Assembly: GCA_023614405.1 (NCBI GenBank) | Contig: CM042685.1 | Coordinates: 238,803,661 to 238,867,660, forward strand | Direction: 5' to 3' | DNA: 64,000 nucleotides | DNA from: Avena insularis | Lineage: Eukaryota; Streptophyta; Magnoliopsida; Poales; Poaceae | Shown: positions 35,404-49,085 of the stretch, one piece after another | Numbering within the stretch: position 1 is the stretch's first letter | How the letters are laid out: the number at the start of each line of letters is the position of its first letter | The notes under the pieces: generated by a model | Told to the model about the DNA's origin: nothing | Seen by the model: the letters and a program-made list of their open reading frames with translations, nothing else | Database searches by the model: none | Translations under genes and position numbers: made by a program

Positions 35404-38089
35404 TGTAACATCCCAAAAATATTGATCATGATTATGAATTTCCAATCACCAAAATTAGGGTTAATAAAAACTTTTGTTAATTAAATCATATGAATGCATG
35501 TATGTATATGATGATTGTATGAATTCATGAATGGACTTGTATGATTGTTCTAAATAGCAAGAAATAGTTTAAATATGAAAACAACATCATCTAAAACATT
35601 TCCAAGCAGAAACAAATCAAGAGAAAATCAAAAACAAATCAAATAAAGCAAATGGTCATTTTTGCCAATCTTGCTCACTAGGACACTTTGAGTGTTCCTA
35701 GTACAAGATTTCAAACAGAAACATTTCTATTTCTTTTCACCCCTTGCTAGACCAAGTAAAAGTGAACCCAAGATCACCTTTCAAACTTACAGAAACATTT
35801 GGCAACCTAATTCAAATGACAATTCAAAAATGAATCTTTAACATATGGGAAGATCACCATCTCTCAAAACCCAACCAGACCAGTGCACCTTGACAAATCC
35901 AATCAACCAGAGACTACCTAAGATGTAACTAGTATACCCACAAAGTTTGAATCAAAAATTCAAATTTGAATTTCTTGCGGCCATTTCATCAAACACTTGG
36001 AGACAGACAATCAAACTGGCCAAACTTCACTGTTTTGAGCAATAGTTTGGCTAAGCATTGTTCACCATTGATCACACTTGTCTCCCCCAGTGCCAACCAG
36101 TGCCTTGACCACCCCTAGCCCCTAGCCATTGCACCATGCCATGCCAACCTGAAGGCACCCTTGCCAGCCGACCATGGCTAGCTAGCCAGAGCAAGCACCA
36201 AGCCTAGCCACCATGTGTGGGACGCACGCCACCATCCACCACCACCCCATGTCTAGCGCTCGAGCCCTGCCAGCCACTGGACCACATGGAACGCTCGCGC
36301 CCAATGTCTCTGCAACCATGCCGAGAGCGCGCCAGCGCATCGCACGCGACACACACCCCCAAACCGTGTGCCGCCCTCGCCGCGTGCAAGCATGATCGCC
36401 ACCATCCCAGGAGACCGCCAGACAACCCCGTTCGCCGCCGCGCGACCCGTAGCCGTTGTGCGCCATTAAAACAGTCATCGGTGCCGCCCAGAGCGTCGAC
36501 ATGTTCCGACCATCTCACACCGCCCCACGCCGCGTAACCACGCCATTGAGCTTCGCTAGGGAGCACAACACCGCCCCTACCGTCGCCCATGCCAGTAGCT
36601 CGCTGTGCCGACGACCACGACGAGCTCCACCCGCGCCCTTCGGTCCCCTCTTGGCACTATAAATAGAGGCCACCCCTACTCGATTTCTTCACACCAACAT
36701 ACTCCCCTCTCTCTCAGAACCACCCCCACTCATTCCCGGAGCAAGGCGAGCAGCACATCGCCGGAATTTGGCCGGAGTATGCCGTGAAGGAGGAAGAAAG
36801 GAGTCGTTGATTGGAGCCGCCCCAGGAGAAGCCGCCGGTACCAGGAGGTTCCCCATCATCGACTTCGTCGTTCTCCCCCATCGCTGACCCTCGTCTGAGC
36901 TCCGGTGAGCCCCCGTAGACCCCCACTGGCCGCGCTAGGGTTCTATCTCGTCGGAGTTGCCCGACGAAGACGATAGGTCACAACCGTTAGATTAGAGTTT
37001 GATCGTGCGGTCTAGATCACCCGTCTGCAGCCGCACCCTCATGTCTCGCTGACTGGTGGGGTCATTCACTTAACTCACCTGCGCGCGCTGTGCACCGTGG
37101 GCAGGCCCAGTTAACATCCCGCGCAACCCAGATAGTTTGAATTTATATTTTCCAATTTAGTTTCAAACCTAGTTTTGTACCTAGATTCAAAAATCAACCC
37201 AGGTCGATTCACTGAACCAAATTGCATGAAACCAATTTTGTTAGGAAGGTACTGGAATTCTTAGTCCAAGCCCGTTAGATTCAATTCATTTGGAATTATA
37301 GATCACCTATGGTAAAAATAACAAGGTAGAAGCTTTTTTGCATCAAACATTTTTCAAAATTCAACCACAAAAGCTTTTGAGTTGATTCCAACTCTCAAAA
37401 ATCACATTTAACTAGACCTTTCTGAATATATAAAAATATCTAGGTTTACTTGCAGAAATATTGGACAAGCAATAAAAGAATGCCTCATAGGCCATTCTAG
37501 TCACTTTATTTAATTCAAATAAAAAGGTTAAACCTTATTAAATTGTGACACCACTTTAAATCACATTCCCATGTACTGAAATATGTGGTGATGACATGTG
37601 TCAACATGATCCCATGTTTTAGTTGGAGAATATTAAATCTTAAGAAGTTTTTCAATAATTAGAAATTACTTTTCCAAAATAAAATAAATAAGACAAGTGC
37701 TTTGATGATTGTAATATTTGTGATGATGCTAGATCATCTAGTGAAAACCTTGGTGTGATAAGTAAAAGTAGTTAAGTATTGTTTGGTGATTGTGTATCTT
37801 GTATTTATTTATAGACGCTAGTACCGACCAAGGATACGACGAGGAAGGAGAATACTACGAAGAGAAAGCCGAGGAGAACTTCAACCACTGCTCTGCACAA
37901 GGAAATCTATTAACTGAGCAAGCTAACACTTGCAACTTAGCAAGCTTATACTACTATCTTAGCAAGCAAAACCATGCAAGTTTTACTTGCAAGCTTACAC
38001 CACTTGATACCCAATCCTAGTTTTATTTGCAAGCTTAGTTATTTTATTTCTTTATCAAAGCTTTCTGTTAGAGTTTACTTAGTGACTTG
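35404..38089 (+). repeat. Third copy of the long Gypsy LTR, left part
   Basis: It matches 13031-15660 from TGTAACATCCC onward, including the TATA box at 36658-36665, the leader end at 36904 and the exon-like piece 37815-37901. It is more diverged than the two LTRs of the region-1 element. It is interrupted at 38090 by a Copia element and resumes at 46843. Whether it is a solo LTR or part of an element cannot be told. Confidence 0.9.
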
Positions 38090-39968
38090 TGTTGGAGATA
38101 TGCCCAAGAGGCAATAATAAAATGGTTATTATCATATCTTCATATTTATGATAAATGTTTACATACCATGCTATAATTGTATTAACCGGAAACATTAATA
38201 CTTGTGTGATTTGTAAACATAAAAGAGTCCCTAGTAAAGCCTCTTGTTAAACTAGCTTGTTGGTTAATATATGATCATGGTTTCCTGATCATGAACATAG
38301 AGATGTTATTAACAACAGGATCATATCATTAGGAGAATGATGTGATGGACATACTCCTATAGATAAGCGTAGCATAAAGATCAAGTCATTTCAATAGTTC
38401 AATTGCTATATGCTTTCTGATACATAGTAACCTAATTCCTTCGACCATGAGATCATGCATATCACCTTTACCGGATGGATGCTTTGATGTCATCAAACAC
38501 CACACCGTAACAGGGTGGCTATAAAAGTGGCATTGAGTGTTCGGAAAGTATTGGTTGAAACACATGGATCAAGAGTGGGATTTGTCCATCCATATGACGG
38601 ATAGATATACTCTGGGCCCTCTCGGTGAAATGTCATCCAATTAGCTTGCAAGCATGTGACTGGCTCACAAGGGATCACATATCACGGAACGAGAAAAGAG
38701 TACTTATCAGTAACGAGGTTGAACTAGGTATGCAGAGATACCGACGATCATAACCTCGGATAAGTAAACTATCGTGAGACAAAGGGAAATTGGTATCATA
38801 TGTAAGTGGTTCATTCGATCGCAAAGTAATCGTAGAAATATGTGGGAGCCATATGAATTTCCAGATTCCTCTATTGGTTATTGTTCGGAGAAGTGTCTCG
38901 ATCATGTCCGCATAATTCACGAACCGTAGGGAGACACACTTAAGGATTCGACGTTGTTTGAGTAGTTATGGTATTATGAGAAAGAGACCGAATGTTGTTC
39001 GGAGTCTCGGATGGGATCCGGGATATCACGAGGAGATCCGGAATGGTCCGGAGAATAAGATTCATATAAGGAAAGTCCCGTTTCGGAGTTGGGGAATGGT
39101 TCCGGTGTTTTCATCGGGAACATTCTAGAAGGTCCCGGAATGTCTGGCACTCCGGAGGGGAAAGGGTACATGAATGTGTCATTGTAAGTTGGAATGATTG
39201 CATCATGTACTAGGTGTTCTTGCTGTCCAAAATAAAGGGTTTATTTAAAACCTAAATTGAAAAGTCAAACGGCTAGTTTGAAAGTCAAACGGCAATTTTG
39301 GGAAGTGGGAAGAGAGGAGGATTGGTGGAGGCCGAATTGGAGGAGGGGTCCTCCCTTGGCCGGCGCCCCACCAAGCCGACTTGGGGAGGGACTCTCCTCC
39401 CCTTGGCCGGCCAGCCCTCCCACCTATATAAGGAGGGGCAGGGCTCCCTCCTAACACACACAAGTTCCTATCTTCTACCTCCGGTTTAGAGCCGTTTTGG
39501 TTTAGAGCTTCTAATTGCTTTAGCCAAATGGTTTAGAGCCTTCTAATTGGTTTAGAGCCTTCTAATTGGTGGGTCTAATTACTAGACCACTAATAGCCTC
39601 TCTCATAAGCTCCACCATACGCACCGCTTAAGGCGAAGCCTCATGGATCTCCCTCTACTTCCTACCACGCCAGGCCGGAATCGAGGAGAGTGCTACAACC
39701 TCCGCTGCTGGAACAAGGAGAGGAAGGTCTTCGTCGAAAACCGAACGTGACCGATCATGGGAGCGCCGTTTAACGTATACCGAAGGATCGCTACGCGATC
39801 TTGAGATCGAAAGAGTACGACTACATCACCCACGAGAATCGCTCGTTAACCGCTGGAATCTTCGAGGGTGAGTTCCTCTATCGACTCGCTACAATCTAGT
39901 AGATAGATCTTGGCTTGTTTGTTTGTATGCGATAGAAAATTTTGTTTTCCATGCTACGAACCCCTACA
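38090..39968 (+). repeat. 5' LTR of the Angela-like element
   Basis: Matches 44970-46837 along its length with many 1-4 base indels. TATATAA at 39425-39431 is the likely promoter box. A short tandem repeat of GGTTTAGAGCCTTCTAATT lies at 39483-39580. Confidence 0.93.
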
Positions 39969-42900
39969 AAGGGTATCGAGCCGTGTCTATATGTAGATCT
40001 AGACGTAGTAGAACACAATGGTCATTGTGGGCGTTGATGCTTTTATTGTCGATTACTTCTTGTGTACTTTGCATCTTGCGGTATGTTGGGATGAAGCGGC
40101 CGGGCTAACCTTACATGACATCGTTCATGAGACTTGCTCCACGCTGACATGCAACTTGTATTGCATAAGTGGCTCATGGGTGCTCGCTTTCTCCTAGCAT
40201 AGTTAAGATCCAATTTACAACGGGTAATCAACAATGCTAGTATCAATGTTGTGGTTCTTGTTCAAGTTAGAACGACACTTATTGAAAGCCCCAAACCACG
40301 TAAAATATGCAAAGAAAGTAGAAGCGTCTAACTTTGTTTTGCAGGGGTGTGCAGTGATGTGATATGGCCATGATTGTGATTATATATGATGTATGCAATG
40401 TTCCTTATTGTAAGTCGGCAACCGGCAGGAGCCATATGGTTGTCTTTAAATTCTGTTAAGGCCTGCGTGTCTATTCAAAATAGTTGTAATAGTTGAAGCT
40501 GGTGGACGACAACCATGAAGAAGGCCATTGACCTTGATGCTATGCCGATGATGGAGATCATGTTCGTGCTTGAAGATGGAGATCGGAAGCACAAAGAAGA
40601 AAGGCCATATCATATCACATATTATGAATTGCATGTGATGTTAATCCTTTATGCATCTTGTATTGCTTAGTAGACGACGGTAGCATTATAAGATGATCCC
40701 TCATGCACATAAATTTCAAGTTCTATAGTGTTCACCCTTAGTATGCACTGCTACAAAGCTTGTCGCTCAAGCACCACGTGATGATCTGGTGTCTTTGATT
40801 CCGCGGGTGAATACAATGTAAGCAAGCCAGATTTGCTTATGCGGTAGCTAAGGTTTGATCTTGACGAGCCTAGCATGTACATACATGGCCTCAGGAACAC
40901 GGATTACCGAAAGGTAGAGCATGAGTCATATAGTAGATATGATGAACATGTTGATTGTTCGCCATTGAAGCTATATCAACTCTCGTGATGATCGGTTTTG
41001 ATGTGGTGGATTTGGTTCGTGTGATCACTAAAACAATGTGAGGGATATTGTTTTGAGTGGGAGTTCACCAAGATTAATTTAATTATTAATTAGAACTCAA
41101 TTTATCATAAACTAAATCAAAGTGAATTTGCATAGTTGTTGTAGTCATTGGCATCCGTTTACCACCTTGCGCTTAGTTATAATTGAGATGATAAAACTAT
41201 AGAATTCTGGTTAGTTACTTTACTTAACCGGTATCGTATTGTATTGAAGTGTTAATCTAAAGTTTAAAAGTCCTATTGCAAACTTTCAAGAAGTTCCGTT
41301 ACTCCATGAAGTTTAATAATTAGTATTAAATCAAGAGTAACAATTCCAAATGTTAGTATATAAGTATCATGTTTGTCTCCATGATTCTTGATATTCAAAG
41401 ATTGTCTTAATATCAAGGTTATCTAGGATCTGAAAGAGTTGTTTCAAAACCATGATGTGGAAGATATTGTGATATCTGAAACAAAGTTTTGGTTACAACA
41501 TGATAGAGTATAATATGGCAAAGTTCATGTTCTCATATTTTGATGAGAATTTGCAAAAGGTTGGAGACACTAGTTGTCCTAATCCTCCAAAAGGTTTTGG
41601 ATAGCAACATTATACTCATAATTCATCGTTATAAGCTAAAAGTAGCTTGATCATGGACGATTCCATAATAAAGTGAATATTTGATGTAGGTAAAATGTTT
41701 ACTACACCAAGAGATTACTAAAGAAAGGAATTTGGAAGAACACCAAACATTTGATGATGGTGATCTACTTCAAAGTGCAAGTCCAAAGACATTTGTATTT
41801 AATTATACACGCTTTGGATTATGTGTCATATGTATGACTCCACTATTGATGTTGATAGATTCTTTCAAACGGAAAAGGAAATACTGAAAGAGAATCTCAT
41901 AAATATATGGCGAAAAGAAAAGACTAGAATTGTTCAGTTTAAAGTATATAGATGGTATACATGTTATGGCTATATTCTTTGCTTATTAAACAATGTGGTT
42001 CTTAAGTACTTGATACTGAATTTGTTGGTATGAATCGTCATACGAAACAACACAATTCATGAACTACAATGGCCTAAGTAACTAGCAAAAGAATATGTGA
42101 TGATGTTCATCAAGAACAAAATAAAGGGTTATTGTGTTGCTCGTTAAACATCAAAGCTTGCCTTCAGGATTTGTTTTATCAGGTATTATGAGAACAAAAG
42201 GGTTGTTCAAATAATTGTCAGAATCCATAAAAGATGGATGATTCACAAATCTCGTTGGATAAATCACATCCATAAAACTAGTGCTAAAATTGTCGAAAGA
42301 CAAATTGATTGAAAGATCACTTAGGAAGTGACATCGCCGCTTAAATTATATTGAAAGAAAACATGAAGAAACTCCATGTGGATGGAATTTTGGAGTCTTT
42401 TGATTTTTGATCAAATGACGCTTTGTGAAACTTTCCTAGAGATAATTAAAACTTCGCTCATAGGCCAAAAGGAATGAATGACTAGCTTATTGGAACTTGT
42501 GCATATTGTTGTACGAACTCCATTATGTGTAGTCAAGAGCGATGGATTTCAACTTCATATGCTTTCTCCGAAAATTTGAGTGAATATGTGAATATTTACT
42601 TAATAAGGATGAAGTGTGAAATATTTGAAAAGTTCGAAAGATTTTCAAGATGAAGTGCAAAATCATTGTAACAAGAATATAAATAGTTTATGATAAGATC
42701 ATAAAGGAAGATATTTAAGTTACAAGTTTAGCATAATACCTAAGATTTAAGGAATCAGTCCGTGGATTTGCATTTCCCGAAACACCATAAGAGTATGGAG
42801 CGTTTGAGATATGTAATTGAACCTTGTTTGACATGGTAAGATCGAAGGTATAATTCATAAAACTGCTATTATATTTTAAAGATTAAAAGCTTTAGAGACT

Positions 42901-44969
42901 ACCGTTTTCCACTAAAAGAGCTCCATCATAATCCGCTGAAATGACACCATATAAAGTTATGGTTTGGGATAAAACCCAAGTAGTCCTTTCTTAAACATTG
43001 GTATGCTTTGCATAAGAAAGATGTTTGCTACCAAAGTCGGATAAACCTGTCTTTGTATAAATGTTAAGTATTCCTCCATAAACACCGGAGACAAAAGTGT
43101 TTGTCGCTTAGAACGTCAAGTTTCTTTGAGAAGGAATTTTTCGTGAAAAGTTAAGTGGGAGGACAATAGAACTTTGATAAGGTTAAAGGAACCTTAGCTA
43201 TATGTGCAGAGTTGCGCAGCGCCGAAAAGTGTTCCGGAGGCAGTAACAAAACTCATGGCTCACGTACCTCAAAGGTTGTGGTTACGGAGATCCAAGTTCC
43301 TATTGAAACAAGTAGGTCGGATGAACAATCAAATACCAAGATTTGAGGGTTGAATCATTATTTGAGAATAATGAACCTACTACATGCAAAGAAGCAATGA
43401 TGGGCCCTGACTCCGTCAAATGGCTTGGAGCCATAAAATCCGTGATAGTTCCATACACGAGAAATCAAGTTTTGAACTTGAAGGACCCTCGAGAAAGGTG
43501 TAAGACCTTACAGTTGTGTTTGGATCTATAAAGAAGTAGACATGGATGTTTCACATCTATGAAATAGTCGACATGTTGGGAAAAAGTTCACAGCAATGTT
43601 CAAAGGTTGACTATGACAAGATTTGATCTTTCATAGTGATATTTAGTCTAGACGGATTAATGTAGCAACCACTACATATAAATTTGTTATATGGTAGTTG
43701 AATAAACAAAACAAGTTCTTCTAATAGAATCGTTACCTAGGACATGTGCATAACACGGTCCATAGGGTTTTGTTAATTCAAAGGATGCTAAAAGCATATG
43801 CAAACTTCAATGATTAAAGTGAGCATCGCGGAGTTGGAATCTTCATTGTGATGAAACTGTTAAAGGAGTTTAAAAGTTCACTAGAGACGATGAAGATGCT
43901 TGCATTTGCAAGAAATTAAGTGGGAGCGCTAAGACATGTTTCTAAAACATTATGTGGAAGACATATTGTTGATTGGAAATAATGTATCTTTTATTAACAC
44001 ATATTAAGAATTTCATCCCGATGAAAGACTTAGGCAAAACCCAAATATTTGGCATCAATAGACGCTAATATGGTTGTGCCAGAAGTACATAGACGATATA
44101 TTGAATGAATTCAATATAGAAACTACAAGAAAGGTTCTTGTTGCACAGAAAGGATTGAAAGAGTTCAATGTTGATGATATATTCAAGTGTATTGGCACTT
44201 AGTAAGTGAAACAAAGATTCAAGTATAGATTGATACTTGATGTATGAAATCACAAAGAGTATTTATATCAATCATACTGTGATATGTACAAATCCAGATA
44301 TGTCCTATGCTCTAAATGTTGTGAGCATATACCAGAATGATTCGTAAGATGATCATTGGACAATATTAAGGATATTCTTCTGATCTTTTGGAAGAACTAA
44401 GAGTATATTATTTGTAGAAGTGACAAATAGATGGTTAGTTCATTGTAAAAGTACTACATTGATACTAGCTTTGTCACAAAGTACAAATTAAGTTTATCTC
44501 AATCTAAATTAAGGGTGGCACAATATAATGGAAAGTGAGTTCCATAATGGATTTGGATGAGTTCCAAAGTTAAGACATTGTGACAGATACTTCAACAAAA
44601 GGCTAAGTATATGACTGCTATTATAGCAGCAAAGAGGGCATTTGTGTCAAGTAGTTTGTTATCAAACTAGGTGTAGTTCACAGCGGGATAATACTATGAA
44701 GATATATTGTGCGACAATATTATCAACATGTTTTAAACCCCAAAGAACTAAAGGTCACACCGAAAGACCAAATCATACAAAGCCATCTCATTAGAGAATG
44801 AGTGATGCGTAGAGACGCAAAGACATGCAATTACACACGGACCTAGAAGTGTCAGATCCGGAGATCAGTTAACCACTAGCAATCGTGTACATACAACACC
44901 AGAAAGCCATAGGTGTTGAAAACACAAAGGTTTGAAACTAGATTATTGACTCTAGTGCAAGTGGGAGAC
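39969..44969 (+). pseudogene. Angela-like internal region: leader plus decayed gag-pol
   Basis: A degenerate tRNA-Met primer site (GGGTATCGAGCC) follows the 5' LTR. The leader to about 41050 matches the BARE-like leader on the minus strand at 58200-59380. After that only fragments are readable: an integrase-to-RT linker at 43343-43440 (EAMMGPDSVKWLGA), an RT active-site remnant at 43951-43980 (YVEDILLIGN, with E in place of the catalytic D) and RNase H traces near 44600. No frame longer than about 70 codons remains. The polypurine tract AAGTGGGAGAC at 44959-44969 is intact. Confidence 0.85.
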
Positions 44970-46837
44970 TGTTGGAGATATGCCCAAGAGGCAATAATAA
45001 AATGGTTATTATCATATCTTCATATTTATGATAAATGTTTACATACCATGCTATAATTGTATTAACCGAAAACATTAATACTTGTGTGATTTGTAAACAT
45101 AAAAGAGTCCCTAGTAAAGCCTCTTGTTAAACTAGCTTGTTGGTTAATATATGATCATGGTTTCCTGATCATGAACATAGAGATGTTATTAACAACAGGA
45201 TCATATCATTAGGAGAATGATGTGATGGACATACTCCTATAGATAAGCGTAGCATAAAGATCAAGTCATTTCAATAGTTCAATTGCTATATGCTTTCTGA
45301 TACATAGTAACCTAATTCCTTCGACCATGAGATCATGCATATCACCTTTACCGGATGGATGCTTTGATGTCATCAAACACCACACCGTAATGTGGTGGCT
45401 ATAAAAGTGGCATTGAGTGTTCGGAAAGTATTGGTTGAAACACATGGATCAAGAGTGGATTTGTCCATCCATATGACGGATAGATATACTGGGCCCTCTC
45501 GGTGAAATGTCATCCAATTAGCTTGCAAGCATGTGACTGGCTCACAAGGGATCACATATCACGAACGAGAAAAGAGTACTTATCAAGAACGAGGTTGAAC
45601 TAGGTATGCGGAGATACCGACGATCATAACCTCGGATAAGTAAACTATCGTGAGACAAAGGGAAATTGGTATCATATGTAAGTGGTTCATTCGATCGCAA
45701 AGTAATCGAGAAATATGTGGGAGCCATATGAATTTCCAGATTCCTCTATTGGTTATTGTTCGAGAAGTGTCTCGATCATGTCCGCATAATTCACGAACCG
45801 TAGGGAGACACACTTAAGGATTCGACGTTGTTTGAGTAGTTATGGTATTATGAGAAAGAGACCGAATGTTGTTCGAGTCTCGATGGGATCCGGATATCAC
45901 GAGGAGATCCGAATGGTCCGGAGAATAAGATTCATATAAGGAAAGTCCTGCTTGGAGTTGGGGAATGGTTCCGTGTTTTCATCGGGAACATTCTAGAAGG
46001 TCCCGGAATGTCCGCACTCGGAGGGAAAGGGTACATGAATGTGTCATTGTAAGTTGGAATGATTGCATCATGTACTAGGTGTTCTTGCTGTCCAAAATAA
46101 AGGGTTTATTTAAATCCTAAATTGAAAAGTCAAACGGCTAGTTTGAAAGTCAAACGGCAATTTTGGGAAGTGGAAGAGAGGAGGATTGGTGGAGGCCGAA
46201 TTGGAGGAGGGTTCTCCCTTGGCCGCCCACCAAGGCCGACTTGGGAGGTACTCTCCTCCCTTGGCCGCCAGCCCTCCCACCTATATAAGGAGGGGCTCCT
46301 CCTAACACACACAAGTTCCTATCTTCACCTCCGGTTTAGAGCCGCTTTGGTTTAGAGCTTCTAATTGCTTTAGCCATGGTTTAGAGCCTTCTAATTGGTT
46401 TAGAGCCTTCTAATTGGTGGGTCTAATTACTAGACCACTAATAGCCTCTCTCATAAGCTCCACCATACTGCACTGCTTAAGGCGAAGCTCATGATCTCCC
46501 TCTACTTAGGTCACGCCACAGCCGGAATCGCGAGGAGAGTGCTACAACCTCCGCTGCTCTTTGGAACAAGGAGAGGAAGGTCTTCGTCGAGTACCGAACG
46601 TGTGACCGATCATGGAGCGCTGCCGAACGTGGCATACTGGAAGGATCGTCTACGCGATCTTGAGATCGGAAAGAGTACGACTACATCACCCACGAGAATC
46701 TGCTCTCGTTAACCGCTTTGGAATCTTCGAGGGTGAGTTCCTCTATCGACTCGTTGCTACAATCTAGTAGATAGATCTTGGCTTGTTTGTTTGTATGCGA
46801 TAGAAAATTTTTGTTTTCCATGCTACGAACCCCTACA
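44970..46837 (+). repeat. 3' LTR of the Angela-like element
   Basis: Starts after the polypurine tract and ends CCCCTACA before the target repeat. TATATAA at 46282-46288. Confidence 0.93.
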
Positions 46838-46842
46838 ACTTG

Positions 46843-47930
46843 TAGATTCTAGAAAGATATTTAAAGGTAGCATAAAGAGCATAAAACTTGGCCTAGGTTA
46901 GATAACCTTGATGTCATCCTAAGGCATGAGATTGAACTTAGATAAGATACACTTGTTTACCACCCCTCATTAGTATTTACTCCCACTTGTAGATGCTAGT
47001 GCTAAGCATAAAACTTGATCACTTTAGATGGGAATACTTGGTGAAATTGATTATGAAAACCTACAATGATGAGTCATTCTAATGAAATGTTTTGACATGT
47101 GTTCTTGAACACCAGATGATTTTGATGATGAAAATGTTAAGGCATGAGCCTTAGCCCTTTATAAAACTGATGGTTGTCTGGATGCGATACCATTCCAATT
47201 TTACCGTACAACCACAATATCCGAAATTTGGGTAGGGCTTGACTAGAAATTTATATACCTTAGTATGGGTTCCCTTGCAGCCAAGGTTTGAGCTGAGGCT
47301 ACCTTGTGAAGATTGTCCACCTATGCAGTTCCCAAGATGACAGTTGGTCATGGTTGGGAGGCCAAACTCACAGGAGAGGTGCCTATACTAGGGCGTGTAA
47401 GTGAAAGGTTAGTATTGATTATCCGCATGCTGAGTATGGTGAATTCAGGATTGTTCCTTACGGATGTATAGAATGTTGTGGTGAAAGTGTACCACCTCTG
47501 CAGAGTGTCAAACTATTCGAATAGCCGTGTCCACGGTTATGGACAGTTGGAGTGGCCATACTGTTCAGTCGTCAAATGTTTTCAAAATGACTTGTGAAAT
47601 GATTCATGACTTTGACTTGACCACAACAGGGTTGTGATATGAAATTCAAGTTCCCACTTAGGTGTTATAAAACTTTCAACTAGCTTTCTTTGCTTCTGAA
47701 CTCAGTAGAGATAAATCTGGCTTTTTGCAAAACAACCTAGAGCTTAGTATTTCCTACCCCAAAACCACTTCACTTGTTAGTATTAGTTTGAGAGTACTTA
47801 AAGAGTACTCATGGCTTTGTCACTGGATATTCCCGTGGCCAGACTATGAAGAGGACTATCAGGAGGACGGACAGCAGGAAGGTTACGACAACTAGGATCA
47901 TCTCCCATCGTCAGCATTGATTGTGACTAT
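46843..47930 (+). repeat. Third copy of the long Gypsy LTR, right part
   Basis: Continues the LTR interrupted at 38089, matching about 15660-16755. It includes the exon-like piece 47843-47895 with its TAG. It stops at GTGACTAT, where a TG-starting repeat begins at 47931; the last 230 bp of the LTR are not in the window. Confidence 0.88.
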
Positions 47931-49085
47931 TGAAAGAACATGTGGGCCCCCATGTGTGGTTTTGGTAATTAATGACAATCTCTATGGACCAATGCTTGTA
48001 TAAAGTTGTACTTGTAGGAATTGTCCATAAGCAATGCTTGAACCTTATGTTGGCTTCAAGGTTTGGATAAGAAGAAAGTGAAGAGGATCAAGTGGTGACC
48101 AAGGTGTTCAAAGAGTGATCCACAGATTGATCATGTGAGAATTGAGCCTTTTGCAAGGGTGTCTTGAAGAAGAAGATAGAGTTCATCATATGTATCGTCA
48201 AGACATAATCCAAATGGTGTTAGAAGTAATGTTGTGCAAGCTAAAGATGTGCCACATCTAGAAGATATCATGCTTGAAGCTTGCCATCCTCGGTGATCAT
48301 GGATCGATGAAGACAAGGTCAAAGTAAAGGTTTCCCCATGTCGTATGGGGGAGCAACTTGCAAGTCTTCATCAAGAGAGTGCGTGCAAGAGCAATCAAGA
48401 AAGGTGTTCCATCTTGAGAAGGACAAGATCATATACATCAAGATCAAGTGGAAAATGCGCAAGGAAAAGGTATGATCTTGATAGGGTTTCTTTCTTACTG
48501 GTCTCGTGGTGTTAGTTGGGGAGACCGGTTTATAGGATAGACAACCGTACTATCAACAGGGGCTCTCAAGTGAGTAACTCGATCATATCTTCCAGAGAGA
48601 GCTCAAACCTTTGCATACTTAGCATCATCCTTTCTTGGTTGTTATTTGGATCTTATCCATGTGAGGTTCTAGAGATTGTGGCAATATTCATAACAAGCTC
48701 TAGTTCATCAAAAACGGATTCCCCTTTTATATCATATTGCGTTTTTTATCTTTGAGGTTTTCTGGTTTCTCACCAAGAGAGGTATCTAACATTATAATAC
48801 ATGAAATGTTCTCATGGGTACCTCTTGTTATCCTCTTTCCAACAAAATTGGTTTGGGGTCAATCGGAGATTCCAAACTCTAGATATCGCCATTTGAAGTT
48901 TGCCTCTTATTTGGTCCAGACCAGAATCTCTGGTCTGCCTGGACCGGAGTATCCGGTGTGGTCCGGAGTGTCCCCTGGAGTCCCCGGAGGAGGCTCCAAA
49001 ATTCAGCCTGGGAAAGTCTGATAGGTGGTCCGGAGGCTAGTCCGGAGGTTGGGCCGGAATCTCCGGTGTAGACCGGAGTCTCTGA
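47931..49085 (+). repeat. LTR-like repeat, start only, with CCGGA-rich tract
   Basis: Starts TGAAAGAACATGTGGG inside the third long LTR; possible target repeat ACTAT just before. The middle is non-coding. The part 48930-49080 has many imperfect CCGGAG/CCGGTG units. Interrupted at 49086. Family not assigned. Confidence 0.5.

Larger units (their letters stand above)
38090..46837 (+). mobile_element. Angela-like Copia element, degenerate and probably non-autonomous
   Basis: It starts TGTTGGAGATATGCCC and ends CCCCTACA. A perfect 5-bp target duplication ACTTG lies at 38085-38089 and 46838-46842. Its LTRs are 1879 and 1868 bp. The 5-kb internal region retains a leader related to the BARE-like element on the right, but only traces of pol. 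Confidence 0.93.
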
